Under the pieces are notes generated by a model that was given only the letters and a program-made list of their open reading frames with translations, was not told the DNA's origin and searched no databases. Below are positions 11,859 to 18,831 of a DNA stretch of 64,000 nucleotides, piece by piece; position 1 is the stretch's first letter; each line of letters begins with the position of its first letter. The stretch comes from Ancylomarina salipaludis (GTDB lineage: Bacteria > Bacteroidota > Bacteroidia > Bacteroidales > Marinifilaceae): positions 62,001 through 126,000 of the forward strand of contig NZ_SAXA01000003.1 in the NCBI RefSeq assembly GCF_004122035.1. The letters run 5' to 3'. The position numbers were made by a program, and so were the translations under genes.

Positions 11859-11875
11859 GAAATCAGAATGCTATT

Positions 11876-12075
11876 AACTCCCTTCGTCGGCATTATCCGC
11901 ATCAGGTTATTAAGGGTGTAATCTCAGCCTGGTTTTTATACCGATTAGCAATCAGCTTAACTAACTTTTGCTTTAAACTCAAGTTATTTGTCTGATTGTT
12001 TATCGGAATTATACCATAAAAAAAGTGAATTAGATATCACAAGTTTAAATGAAATGGTATAAGGCACCCCCGTAA
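11876..12075 (-). promoter_or_regulatory. TPP riboswitch (distal) with ~130-nt P3 extension
   Basis: Minus-strand elements are cgggggtgcc (12072-12063), ggctgagat (11932-11924), acacccttaataacctgat, gcggataatgcc and gacgaaggg. About 130 nt separate the ggggtgcc and ctgaga boxes, the position of the variable P3 helix. The inserted segment is self-complementary. Ttatacc directly after the first box pairs with ggtataa before the second, and an inner caatcag/ctgattg pair is present. The P1 pairing is weak by eye. It begins within a few nucleotides of the predicted transcription start. Confidence 0.85.
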
Positions 12076-12083
12076 AACGTTGT

Positions 12084-12091
12084 CAAATGTA
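12084..12091 (-). promoter_or_regulatory. Predicted thi operon promoter (-7 TACATTTG)
   Basis: The minus-strand octamer TACATTTG matches the Bacteroidota -7 consensus TAnnTTTG. It would start transcription near 12078, immediately upstream of the distal riboswitch core. The -33 element is only a degenerate TTTT run near 12110. Confidence 0.5.
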
Positions 12092-12136
12092 TGGAAATAT
12101 TTTAATAATAAAAGACCGGAACGAATTCGTTTTAAA

Positions 12137-12379
12137 TTATTTTTTTGATTGATCAGCTGAGGGAGATGATTTCTTTTTAATTTGAGTGAGCTCCATTTTA
12201 CGGATTCGGGCACGAATAGCCCCTTTGGTTCTGTTTAGTTTGATAGCCATTTCACCAACTGAGACCCCGTCAAAAAAAAGATTAATCATTTCATCATCGT
12301 CTTGTCTGCTCCAAGGCTTATAGGCTTCCTTGTTTTCTTTTTTGATTTGTTTGATTTTATCAAAGTCGTCCTGATTCAT
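12137..12379 (-). CDS. Small SANT/Myb-like DNA-binding protein
   Basis: The 80-residue basic protein contains a single helix-turn-helix of the SANT/Myb type. It runs PWSRQDDDEMINLFFDGVSVGEMAIKLNRTKGAIRARI at about residues 22-60, matching the W-(x)-D/E-(x)-L ... G ... IA ... RT ... AI-R-R pattern. Lysine-rich tails flank the domain. Similar domains occur as stand-alone proteins or helicase tails in Bacteroidota; the target here is unknown. It lies upstream of the thi promoter on the same strand, and its stop is about 46 bp before that promoter. Confidence 0.75.
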   Translation of the reverse strand: MNQDDFDKIKQIKKENKEAYKPWSRQDDDEMINLFFDGVSVGEMAIKLNRTKGAIRARIRKMELTQIKKKSSPSADQSKK

Positions 12380-12538
12380 TTTTGTTTTTTTATGTGATTA
12401 TCTGGATTCCGATTGTAAAGATAGTTAGAAGTATTTAGTTTGAACCCTTGAATAGTTTTAGGCTTAATAAATGCTATGTTGATAAATATAAAAGGAGTTT
12501 TTAGTCTTGTATTATGTTGTTAATGAATTGTTATTCCT

Positions 12539-12570
12539 TTTGGAAATATGTTAACTTAATTATAAATTTG
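12539..12570 (+). promoter_or_regulatory. Predicted promoter of the lipoprotein/PepSY operon
   Basis: TTTG at 12539-12542 and TAAATTTG at 12563-12570 match the Bacteroidota -33 (TTTG) and -7 (TAnnTTTG) boxes with a 20-bp spacer. The -7 box is about 48 bp before the ATG. Confidence 0.6.
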
Positions 12571-12618
12571 ATTTTCAAAAAAACGAAATAATAAAGTGTT
12601 TAATCCTAAATTCTAAAA

Positions 12619-13158
12619 TTGATGAAGTATCTAAGTCTATTAGTCCTGGGTCTTGCGTTTATGTCATGCAATTCAACACAGTCAGAGTCGAAAAAACAGA
12701 ATACCCAACAGCAAGTTATTAGTCAGGTAAAAACAGCAGTACTTAGCATCGATCAATTGATGACGGTAGCTGCTGATAAGGTTGGACAAGAGGTGTGTTT
12801 TAAAGGTTTGGTCAATCACGTGTGTGCCCATTCCGGCAAGCGATGTATTTTAAAAAATACGGAGGGGAATCTTTCTATTCGGGTTGAAGCTACAGGAGAT
12901 CTTGAAGGTTTTAATAAGGAAATAGCGGGTAACGATTTGGTGGTGACCGGCATTCTTCGTGAGAAAAGATTAGCCACAAGTGAGATTGATGAGTGGGAAA
13001 TGCAAGTGAAAGAAAAGCATAAAACTGAAGAAGGCGGGAAGCATTGCAGTTCTGAGATGGCCAATATCAAAGAAATGCGCGATTGGATGAAAGCCAACAA
13101 CAAAGATTATTATGCCATTTATTATGTAGACGGAACAGATTATGAAGTTGTGGACTAA
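12619..13158 (+). CDS. Lipoprotein with predicted OB-fold-like domain
   Basis: The 179-residue product starts with a lipoprotein signal peptide (hydrophobic LSLLVLGLAFMSC; lipid-modified Cys at about residue 16), so it should be membrane-anchored on the periplasmic side. The body (about 45-135) reads like a small beta-barrel: VGQEVCFKGLVNHVCAHSGKRC, then ILKN, LSIRVEA, NDLVVTGILRE. Two cysteines and a histidine in HVCAHSGKRC could bind a metal or form a disulfide. The C-terminus is charged. The gene overlaps the following PepSY-type membrane protein by 17 bp, so the two probably act together. No specific function is recognised. Confidence 0.7.
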   Translation: MMKYLSLLVLGLAFMSCNSTQSESKKQNTQQQVISQVKTAVLSIDQLMTVAADKVGQEVCFKGLVNHVCAHSGKRCILKNTEGNLSIRVEATGDLEGFNKEIAGNDLVVTGILREKRLATSEIDEWEMQVKEKHKTEEGGKHCSSEMANIKEMRDWMKANNKDYYAIYYVDGTDYEVVD

Positions 13159-13687
13159 GAAAGCTATTCGTAAGTGGTTAAGACTGACTCACCGTTATCT
13201 GGGCTATTTTTTTGTTGGGATCACCCTTATTTATGCCATTTCGGGAATTATTCTGAATCATAAAAAAAAGGGTGAGGATCCGGCTTATAAAACAGAGTAT
13301 ATCAGTTATCAATTAAGCCCCAGTCTTAGTCCGGGGCAATTAACAGCCTATTGGAACGAGAATATAACGGATTATGCATTAAACAGAATTATACCCGAAT
13401 CCGAATCATACAACCTCTACTTAAAGGGTGGTTTGGGAACCTATAATCCGATGACCGGGGAGTTAAATTTTGAGGTTTATCAGAAGAAACTATGGGTGTT
13501 TTTTATTAATAAATTGCATTACAACAGTAAATTAGGCTGGACACTAATGGCCGATATATTTGCTATTGCCTTGTTACTTTTTGCCCTTTCGGGCATGTTG
13601 ATGGTTCCTGGTAAAAAAGGCTTTAGAGGAATAGGAAAATGGCTTATTGCCATTGGTATTGTTTTGCCATTCCTGTTCTTTTTGTAA
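13142..13687 (+). CDS. PepSY-associated transmembrane protein
   Basis: This 181-residue protein has a PepSY_TM-like architecture. A first helix (THRYLGYFFVGITLIYAISGIIL, about 14-36) includes the conserved HRYLG and SGIILNH features. A periplasmic stretch of about 80 residues follows, then a second helix (MADIFAIALLLFALSGMLM) and a short C-terminal helix (WLIAIGIVLPFLFFL). Related proteins are linked to iron or siderophore reduction and to membrane electron transfer, but no haem histidine set is certain here. Translation is coupled to the upstream lipoprotein. A stem-loop terminator follows. Confidence 0.75.
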   Translation: MKLWTKKAIRKWLRLTHRYLGYFFVGITLIYAISGIILNHKKKGEDPAYKTEYISYQLSPSLSPGQLTAYWNENITDYALNRIIPESESYNLYLKGGLGTYNPMTGELNFEVYQKKLWVFFINKLHYNSKLGWTLMADIFAIALLLFALSGMLMVPGKKGFRGIGKWLIAIGIVLPFLFFL

Positions 13688-13707
13688 TTAATGACAGACA
13701 ATTTGAT

Positions 13708-13748
13708 AAAAGCTTATCAAAGGCAAATTGCTTTTGATGAGCTTTTTG
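13708..13748 (+). terminator. Intrinsic terminator after the PepSY gene
   Basis: Arms aaagcttatcaaa and tttgatgagcttt pair with one mismatch around a 12-nt loop, followed by a T run. Confidence 0.75.
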
Positions 13749-14115
13749 TATTAAGATTAATGGGTGTTTGTTATTTTGATTGAATTTAAATTGAGTCTAT
13801 CCGATTTTATTGAATAGCTGATTATTTCTTTAATGTGTGAAATATTTGCACCCTATTTTGTTCTTATTGCTTTGTGTTTGATTGTTTTATGATGTGTTTT
13901 TAATTAACTTCAATATGCGTTTAAGATTACATAATACATTGGTGTGGTATTTCTCTTATGTCATTATTTTGTTTTAACGATCTGCATAACAAATATCCAT
14001 TCATAAGTAAACTTGTAATTCTTGAATCTGTTAGAAGGAACAAGAAGCTCATTGGTCTTATGTGTCTGATAAGTTTAATTGGGTTTCGATTTATTCATTA
14101 ATCAAATTCATTAAA
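13749..14115. other. Intergenic stretch without a recognised gene
   Basis: This AT-rich 367-bp gap has stops in all frames and no hairpin with a T-tract. A reading frame extending the next gene upstream to 14062 exists, but its 18 extra residues (MSDKFNWVSIYSLIKFIK) look like non-coding sequence. Confidence 0.5.
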
Positions 14116-14865
14116 ATGGTTACAGAAGAACAAATTACCACATGTAAAGCGCAGGTTGCTGCAATAGCTGATGAAAAAATTTCAGTACCCAACATGCCAT
14201 GCAATGTTTACCTTGCCGAAACTGAAACCCTTGAAACCTGGGCCATGCAGGATAAAGAAAAGCTTTCTACGGCTGGCATTAGCGAAGAACGAATTGCTGA
14301 AATAGCTGTGCGGGCCACAGTCCTTCGGCAATACCAAGCCGATTGGATTATTGTGCGCCGAACCGGCAAGGACGCCGAAAAAGAGTGGAAGGCCTTTGCT
14401 ACGGGCGCTTACGATTTGTGTAGCGAAATGAAACATGCCTTTAAATATGCGTTCAGAAATGAGCCCGAGCTTTTGAGACGTGTGGATGAGATTGCTGAAG
14501 GCACAGGTGATGCTGATATGATTCAGGATTTGAAAACCTATTCGAAATTGGGGCTAAAACATCAGGATTTGCTTACGCCTATTGGTTTTGATATAGCCAA
14601 GTTAGATGCCGCAAGTACAATGTCGGATGAAGGGGCTAATTTGCTGGCTGAAGCCAATGGGAGCAAGTTAAAAGGCAATGTGCAGAAGGTTGCTCGCGAC
14701 AAAGCTTATACTCACCTAAAAGAAGTGGTGGATGAAGTTCGCGCCTGTGGAAAATACCTTTTCTGGAAAGACAAAAAACGTTTGGTCGGCTACGAAAGTT
14801 CTCATTGGAAGAGCCAAAATGCCAGACGCAAGAAAGATGAAATAGAAGAAGTTATCATTGATTAA
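14116..14865 (+). CDS. Conserved-looking protein of unknown function
   Basis: I do not recognise this 249-residue soluble protein. I chose the ATG at 14116 (MVTEEQITTCKAQ) over one 54 bp upstream because the residues before it are unlike a protein start. The sequence is rich in Lys, Glu and Ala and predicted mostly helical. It includes a tryptophan-containing ADWIIVRRTGKDAEKEWKAFATGAYDLC segment and a C-terminal basic tail (KDKKRLVGYESSHWKSQNARRKKDE). No signal peptide, membrane helix or catalytic motif is seen. Its GC content is higher than that of the surrounding gaps, as expected for a real gene. A terminator follows directly, and then the CATG array. Confidence 0.7.
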   Translation: MVTEEQITTCKAQVAAIADEKISVPNMPCNVYLAETETLETWAMQDKEKLSTAGISEERIAEIAVRATVLRQYQADWIIVRRTGKDAEKEWKAFATGAYDLCSEMKHAFKYAFRNEPELLRRVDEIAEGTGDADMIQDLKTYSKLGLKHQDLLTPIGFDIAKLDAASTMSDEGANLLAEANGSKLKGNVQKVARDKAYTHLKEVVDEVRACGKYLFWKDKKRLVGYESSHWKSQNARRKKDEIEEVIID

Positions 14866-14884
14866 TACAAAGCTAAATAAAAAG

Positions 14885-14909
14885 AACTCTGCGTAAGCGG
14901 AGTTTTTTT
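14885..14909 (+). terminator. Intrinsic terminator after the unknown gene
   Basis: aactctgc pairs with gcggagtt (one G-T) around a gtaa loop and is followed by seven T. Confidence 0.85.
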
Positions 14910-15161
14910 ATGTCTTAAATAAAGGACTCATGTTCTATAATTTATCGTCATGTTGGTTTTTACGCTTTCATGTTGCTAATTCTTCGGTCATGTTTGTCTT
15001 TGCCTCTCCATGCTATTTATTTAGTGCTCATGTTCAACATGGAGGCCTAAAACTTAACATGGCAGCTTATTTTACGACATGAGCACATAAAACATGACAT
15101 GGCAAGTCGCTTGTTAACATGACAGCCTTAAAGTTAACATGGGAGCTTTTGTGTTGACATG
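14909..15161. repeat. Mirror-symmetric array of CATG sites on a 20-bp grid
   Basis: CATG begins at 14929, 14949, 14969, 14989, 15009 and 15029, then at 15038, 15058, 15078, 15098, 15118, 15138 and 15158. That is two runs with exact 20-bp spacing, joined by one 9-bp step. A degenerate TATG at 14909 fits the left grid, making 7 + 7. Left sites mostly read CATGTT; right sites read (A/G)ACATG. The two halves are therefore inverted about 15035, inside catgttcaacatg. The 16 nt between sites vary, with a weak right-half consensus of acatggcagcctt. One extra CATG occurs at 15093. Since 20 is not a multiple of three and no frame is open, this is not coding. Function unknown. Confidence 0.9.
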
Positions 15162-15282
15162 GGGATGAGTAACTGAACTTTTGGGCTAAGTGATGTACAA
15201 GGATTCTATTTCTGAAATCAATTGTTGATTGCGTTAAGTATTAATTGTCTGGCAGTTATCGATTTTGTAACTTATTGGGACT

Positions 15283-15714
15283 TTGCATGGTAATATTAGG
15301 AATGGGCTGATGCAATTGTCCGAAATAGGCAAATTGGCTGAAATATATTGGCATGAAATCCCATTGCGTTTTCCATTTGCAGCCATAGATGAATTTGTTG
15401 TGATGCCCGATCATATTCATGGTATTATCATTATTAATAAGCAGGATGATAATGGATCGTGTTCTGATAGAGACGCGATTAATCGCGTCTGTACGGATGT
15501 AGGAGGCGTTACAGGCGTTAAAAATCCGATGTTATCGGATAATTTATCGAGAATCGTTAGATGGTATAAAGGTCGTGTATCGTTTGAATCGAGAAAAATC
15601 CATGCCGATTTCATGTGGCATTCCCGATTTTATGATCATATCATTCGAAATGATGAAGCCCTGCAAAGAATCAGAAATTATGTTAAAAATAATCCATCGA
15701 AATGGGCCAGATAG
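15283..15714 (+). pseudogene. Truncated REP-associated tyrosine transposase (RAYT, IS200-like)
   Basis: The 143-residue frame matches the Y1 transposase family from the EIGKLAEIYWHEIP segment onward. It includes the HUH motif in MPDHIHGIIII (about 46-56) and the C-terminal HSRFYDHIIRNDEALQRIRNYVKNNP with the candidate catalytic tyrosine. The usual N-terminal strand of about 35 residues (the YFVT region) is missing, and the apparent start MHGNIRN is not family-like. A REP palindrome lies inside the frame and encodes an inserted DRDAINRVCTD stretch. I take it to be inactive. RAYTs process and mobilise REP hairpins in trans. Confidence 0.8.
15471..15490. repeat. REP palindrome, copy 1 (inside the transposase frame)
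   Basis: agacgcgattaatcgcgtct is a perfect 20-bp palindrome. Confidence 0.85.
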
Positions 15715-15734
15715 AGACGCGATTAATCGCGTCT
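15715..15734. repeat. REP palindrome, copy 2
   Basis: Identical 20-bp palindrome to copy 1, starting directly after the transposase stop codon. Confidence 0.85.
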
Positions 15735-15743
15735 GTACAGATC

Positions 15744-15855
15744 ATTTATCGAGAATCATCAGATGGTATAAAGGTTGTGTATCATTCGAAATGGTGAAGC
15801 CCTGCAAAAAATCAGAAATTATATTGAAAATAATCCATCTAAATGGGCCAGATAG
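15744..15855 (+). pseudogene. Decayed duplicate of the transposase 3' end
   Basis: This segment repeats the transposase from ttatcgagaatc to gggccagatag with several substitutions. The middle part encoding RKIHADFMWHSRFYD is deleted. It is followed by a degenerate REP, so the unit [3' end + REP] has been tandemly duplicated and then eroded. Confidence 0.8.
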
Positions 15856-15875
15856 AGATGCAATTAATCGTGTCT
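15856..15875. repeat. REP palindrome, copy 3 (degenerate)
   Basis: agatgcaattaatcgtgtct differs from copies 1 and 2 at three positions, which breaks perfect symmetry. Confidence 0.7.
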
Positions 15876-15891
15876 GTTGTGAATGATATAT

Positions 15892-15932
15892 AAAAAAAAC
15901 AGCCAGATCGAGGGCTCGAACCGGCTGTTTTT
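15892..15932. terminator. Bidirectional terminator downstream of the Rnf operon
   Basis: aaacagcc pairs with ggctgttt and encloses an inner tcgag/ctcga stem. A T-rich tail lies on the plus side and an A run (T run on the minus strand) on the other. It lies about 95 bp beyond the rnfA stop. Confidence 0.75.
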
Positions 15933-16026
15933 CTTGTGTGCACGGGGCACGATCATATGGGGATTTAGGTTATTTCTAAAACGATGTACGAATATAGCAC
16001 AATATTTTAAAAAACCTTAATATTTG

Positions 16027-16599
16027 TTAAACAATTCCTGAAAATCCCATAAAGGCCATTGCAAGCAGACCTGCTACAATTAGGGCTGCAGGTGTACCTT
16101 TCATACCTTTAGGCAGATCAATTAGGTCAAGATGTTCGCGAATACCGGCAAATAAGACAAGAGCCAAGCCAAAACCGATGGCAGTTGCACCTGAGAATAC
16201 AACGGCTTCTAAAAGGTTGTAATCTTTCTGAATAGTCATAATGGCCACACCCAAAATGGCACAGTTTGTTGTAATCAGCGGAAGAAATACACCCAAAGCC
16301 TGATAAAGTGGAGGACTTACTTTTTTTAGGATGATCTCAACCAATTGAACCAATGCCGCAATAATTAAAATAAAGGTAATGGTTTGCATAAAACCAATAC
16401 CAAAGGCATCCAATACAAATTTTTGAATCAGGTAAGTAACGATAGTCGCCAAAATCATAACAAAGGTTACGGCGCCTGTCATCCCTACGGCTGTTGATAT
16501 TTTTTTCGATACACCAAGGAATGGACAAATTCCAAGGAACTGTGCCAATACAACGTTATTAACGAATATGGCTGATATAATAATTAAAATATATTCCAT
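16027..16599 (-). CDS. rnfA: Rnf electron transport complex subunit RnfA
   Basis: RnfA is one of two homologous integral membrane subunits forming the core of the ion-translocating ferredoxin:NAD oxidoreductase. The 190-residue protein has six hydrophobic helices and the family motifs [20 protein letters not shown] (about 14-33) and [14 protein letters not shown] (about 106-119). Their conserved cysteines ligate the membrane-embedded iron-sulfur centre shared with RnfE. It is the last gene of the operon, 12 bp after rnfE. Confidence 0.96.
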   Translation of the reverse strand: MEYILIIISAIFVNNVVLAQFLGICPFLGVSKKISTAVGMTGAVTFVMILATIVTYLIQKFVLDAFGIGFMQTITFILIIAALVQLVEIILKKVSPPLYQALGVFLPLITTNCAILGVAIMTIQKDYNLLEAVVFSGATAIGFGLALVLFAGIREHLDLIDLPKGMKGTPAALIVAGLLAMAFMGFSGIV

Positions 16600-16611
16600 G
16601 ATTAGTTCTCC

Positions 16612-17196
16612 TTAAGCTTTTCTTAATCGGTTAATAATTGCAATCAGATAACCCAATGCCAGGAAAGCACCTGGTGCCAATACGAATACCAGCATGCCAT
16701 AATTTTCGTTGAATATGCTGATGCCGAAAACTTTTCCGCTACCCAACAATTCACGAACCGATCCTAAGATTGTTAATGCCATAGCAAAACCCAGTCCCAT
16801 ACCGGCACCATCGATAATAGAAGGGATGATCTTGTTTTTTGAAGCAAAGGCTTCCGCACGACCGAGTACAATACAGTTTACTACAATCAGAGGAATAAAT
16901 ACACCCAATTGCTCGTGTAGAGCTGGTACAAAACCTGCCATCACCAAATCAACCATGGTTACAAATGAGGCAATAATAACAATAAAAGAAGGAATCTTTA
17001 CCTTATCAGGAATTTGGCTGCTCACTAAAGAGATAACTAAATTCGACATGATAAGTACAAAAGTTGTTGCCAAGCCCATTCCCATACCATTGATTGCCGA
17101 TGAGGTTACACCCAATGTAGGACACATTCCAAGCAGCAGTACAAATACTGCATTCTCTTTGAAAAATCCTTTTGAAAAATTCTGCCAGTTATTCAT
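16612..17196 (-). CDS. rnfE: Rnf electron transport complex subunit RnfE
   Basis: This 194-residue membrane subunit is a paralogue of RnfA in inverted topology. It starts NNWQNFSKGFFKENAVFVLLLGMCPTLGVTSS and contains FIPLIVVNCIVLGRAEAFASKN, which supplies the partner cysteine motif. A DGAGMGLGFAMALTILGSVRELLGSG segment is typical of RnfE/NqrD. It overlaps rnfG by 8 bp, implying translational coupling. Confidence 0.96.
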   Translation of the reverse strand: MNNWQNFSKGFFKENAVFVLLLGMCPTLGVTSSAINGMGMGLATTFVLIMSNLVISLVSSQIPDKVKIPSFIVIIASFVTMVDLVMAGFVPALHEQLGVFIPLIVVNCIVLGRAEAFASKNKIIPSIIDGAGMGLGFAMALTILGSVRELLGSGKVFGISIFNENYGMLVFVLAPGAFLALGYLIAIINRLRKA

Positions 17197-17806
17197 GACT
17201 TGTGTCCTCCTTCGTTTTGGTTTTCATATACTCGTTGTAACCCTTTTGTACGGCATCCAGAAATGCACGAGAGCTGATAGTTGCTGCTGTAATGGCATCG
17301 ATATCACCCCCATCTTTACTTACAATAAATTTGGTTGTGCCTGGATTTTTATTGATAATGCTGCTTTTTTGTTTGGCAGGATCTGTTGGTTTAAACCAAT
17401 TCGCCATTTTTGTTCCCAAACCTGGTGTTTCCTTATGTTCCAATACCGAATAGTTATTTATCGTTCCATCGGGTAAGAAACCGACCATCACCCAAACATA
17501 GCCTGAAAAGCCATTGGTTGTAAAGGTTTTTACAGCGGTTCCAACTAAATTTCCACCCATTGTGGCAGGATAGAATTCCAGCTTGTCGCCACTTGGCATT
17601 TCTACTTCAGACATTTCGTCGCTAGGATTGTTGTCGAATGCAGGAACAACTTCTTTAATTGCTTTTAACTTTTTTGCCAGCTTAGCTGCGGCAATTGGTT
17701 CTTTGGTTAGTTCGTAAAGTCCACCCAAAGCAGCTGATGCTACCAGTGTTATTATAAACAACACCAGAACCATATTTATAAATGTAGATTCTTTTTTTCC
17801 AGCCAT
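17189..17806 (-). CDS. rnfG: Rnf electron transport complex subunit RnfG
   Basis: RnfG carries a covalently bound FMN on the outer face of the membrane. The 205-residue protein has one N-terminal helix (MVLVLFIITLVASAALGGLYELT) and a C-terminal FMN-binding domain. Its flavinylation site reads DAITAATISSRAF (about residues 167-179); the modified residue should be the second threonine. This replaces the SGAT core of proteobacterial RnfG/NqrC by TAAT. An ApbE-type flavin transferase is needed for maturation but is not encoded here. Confidence 0.95.
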   Translation of the reverse strand: MAGKKESTFINMVLVLFIITLVASAALGGLYELTKEPIAAAKLAKKLKAIKEVVPAFDNNPSDEMSEVEMPSGDKLEFYPATMGGNLVGTAVKTFTTNGFSGYVWVMVGFLPDGTINNYSVLEHKETPGLGTKMANWFKPTDPAKQKSSIINKNPGTTKFIVSKDGGDIDAITAATISSRAFLDAVQKGYNEYMKTKTKEDTSHE

Positions 17807-17808
17807 GA

Positions 17809-18804
17809 TTATTTCCTTTTTTCGCCGAAACGCTTAGGTTTAACAGATACATTAATAAGTGGCACAAATGCATTCATAATAAGAATTGCGAATGATACGC
17901 CTTCAGGATAAGCTCCGAATACACGAATCACAACGGTTAGTATACCAATACCAATTCCGTAAATGATCATCCCTTTGTTCGACATAGGAGAGGTGACATA
18001 GTCGGTTGCCATAAAAATAGCACCTAGCAATAAACCACCTGTTAGGATATGAAAAGCCGGACCTGCATAGGCCTCAGGATTCGATAAGTTTAAAATTCCT
18101 GAGAATATTGCTACAGTTGCAATAACTGAAACAGGAATATGCCAGGTGATAATCTTTTTAACCAACATATAAATTAGGCCCAGAACCAAAGCTGCTCCGG
18201 CCACTTCACCTAGTGAACCGCCCATGTTGCCAAGGAACATATCCGTGCTGGATGGGAGTTGTGACATTAAATCGGTTAGAGAATCACCTTTCTTCAAACC
18301 TTCTTTGATGATTGCTAAAGGAGTTGCTCCAGTTGCGGCATCGAAATAAGAGGTTTCAAAACCTAGAGCTTTAGGCCAGGATGTCATTTGAACAGGGAAG
18401 GAGATTAATAGGAAAACACGACCAACAAGTGCAGGGTTGAATACGTTGTTTCCTAATCCTCCAAAGGTCATTTTACCTACGCCAATTGCAACCAATGCAC
18501 CAATAATGATGATCCAGATAGGTAGGTTGGCAGGCATGTTGAAGGCCAGAAGAATACCGGTGATTAAAGCTGAACCATCATTAATCGAAGGCTCAACCTT
18601 AAGTAAATATTTTTGAATTAAGAATTCGAATAGATAGCATGATGCTACGGCAGTAAGGGTCACAATAAGGGCACCCATTCCAAAGTAAAAGAAGGATAAT
18701 AACAGAGCCGGAAGCATCGCGTAAACCACACCATACATATTTTTTTGTATGGAATCGCCACTGTGTATATGTGGCGATGGGGCGACAAGTACTTTGGTGT
18801 TCAT
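17809..18804 (-). CDS. rnfD: Rnf electron transport complex subunit RnfD
   Basis: RnfD is a polytopic membrane subunit with a second covalent FMN. The 331-residue protein begins VAPSPHIHSGDSIQKNMYGV, the family start. It has about ten hydrophobic segments and the flavinylation motif ATGATPLAIIKEG (about 157-169). The stop is 3 bp before the rnfG start. The gap upstream of rnfD holds a four-helix-bundle gene, an unusual interruption. Confidence 0.96.
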   Translation of the reverse strand: MNTKVLVAPSPHIHSGDSIQKNMYGVVYAMLPALLLSFFYFGMGALIVTLTAVASCYLFEFLIQKYLLKVEPSINDGSALITGILLAFNMPANLPIWIIIIGALVAIGVGKMTFGGLGNNVFNPALVGRVFLLISFPVQMTSWPKALGFETSYFDAATGATPLAIIKEGLKKGDSLTDLMSQLPSSTDMFLGNMGGSLGEVAGAALVLGLIYMLVKKIITWHIPVSVIATVAIFSGILNLSNPEAYAGPAFHILTGGLLLGAIFMATDYVTSPMSNKGMIIYGIGIGILTVVIRVFGAYPEGVSFAILIMNAFVPLINVSVKPKRFGEKRK

Positions 18805-18831
18805 ATTTTTTAGATATTAATTAATTATATT

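Noticed and set aside
14062-14115. Upstream start of the unknown gene
   Set aside because: The extra 18 residues differ in composition from the rest and lie in AT-rich intergenic-type sequence.
14909-15161. CRISPR array
   Set aside because: Only 4-6 bases are constant per 20-bp unit and the polarity inverts at the centre. CRISPR repeats are 23-47 nt and all in one orientation, and no cas genes are near.
14909-15161. One long RNA hairpin formed by the two arms of the CATG array
   Set aside because: Apart from CATG itself the mirrored spacers are not complementary, so the arms would pair only at 4-6 bp intervals.
15575-15886. A separate 103-residue plus-strand protein
   Set aside because: It is a shifted frame through the 3' end of the transposase remnant and its decayed duplicate, including translated REP sequence.
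16709-17476. 255-residue plus-strand frame across rnfE and rnfG
   Set aside because: It is antisense to two firmly identified Rnf genes; its length reflects their codon bias.
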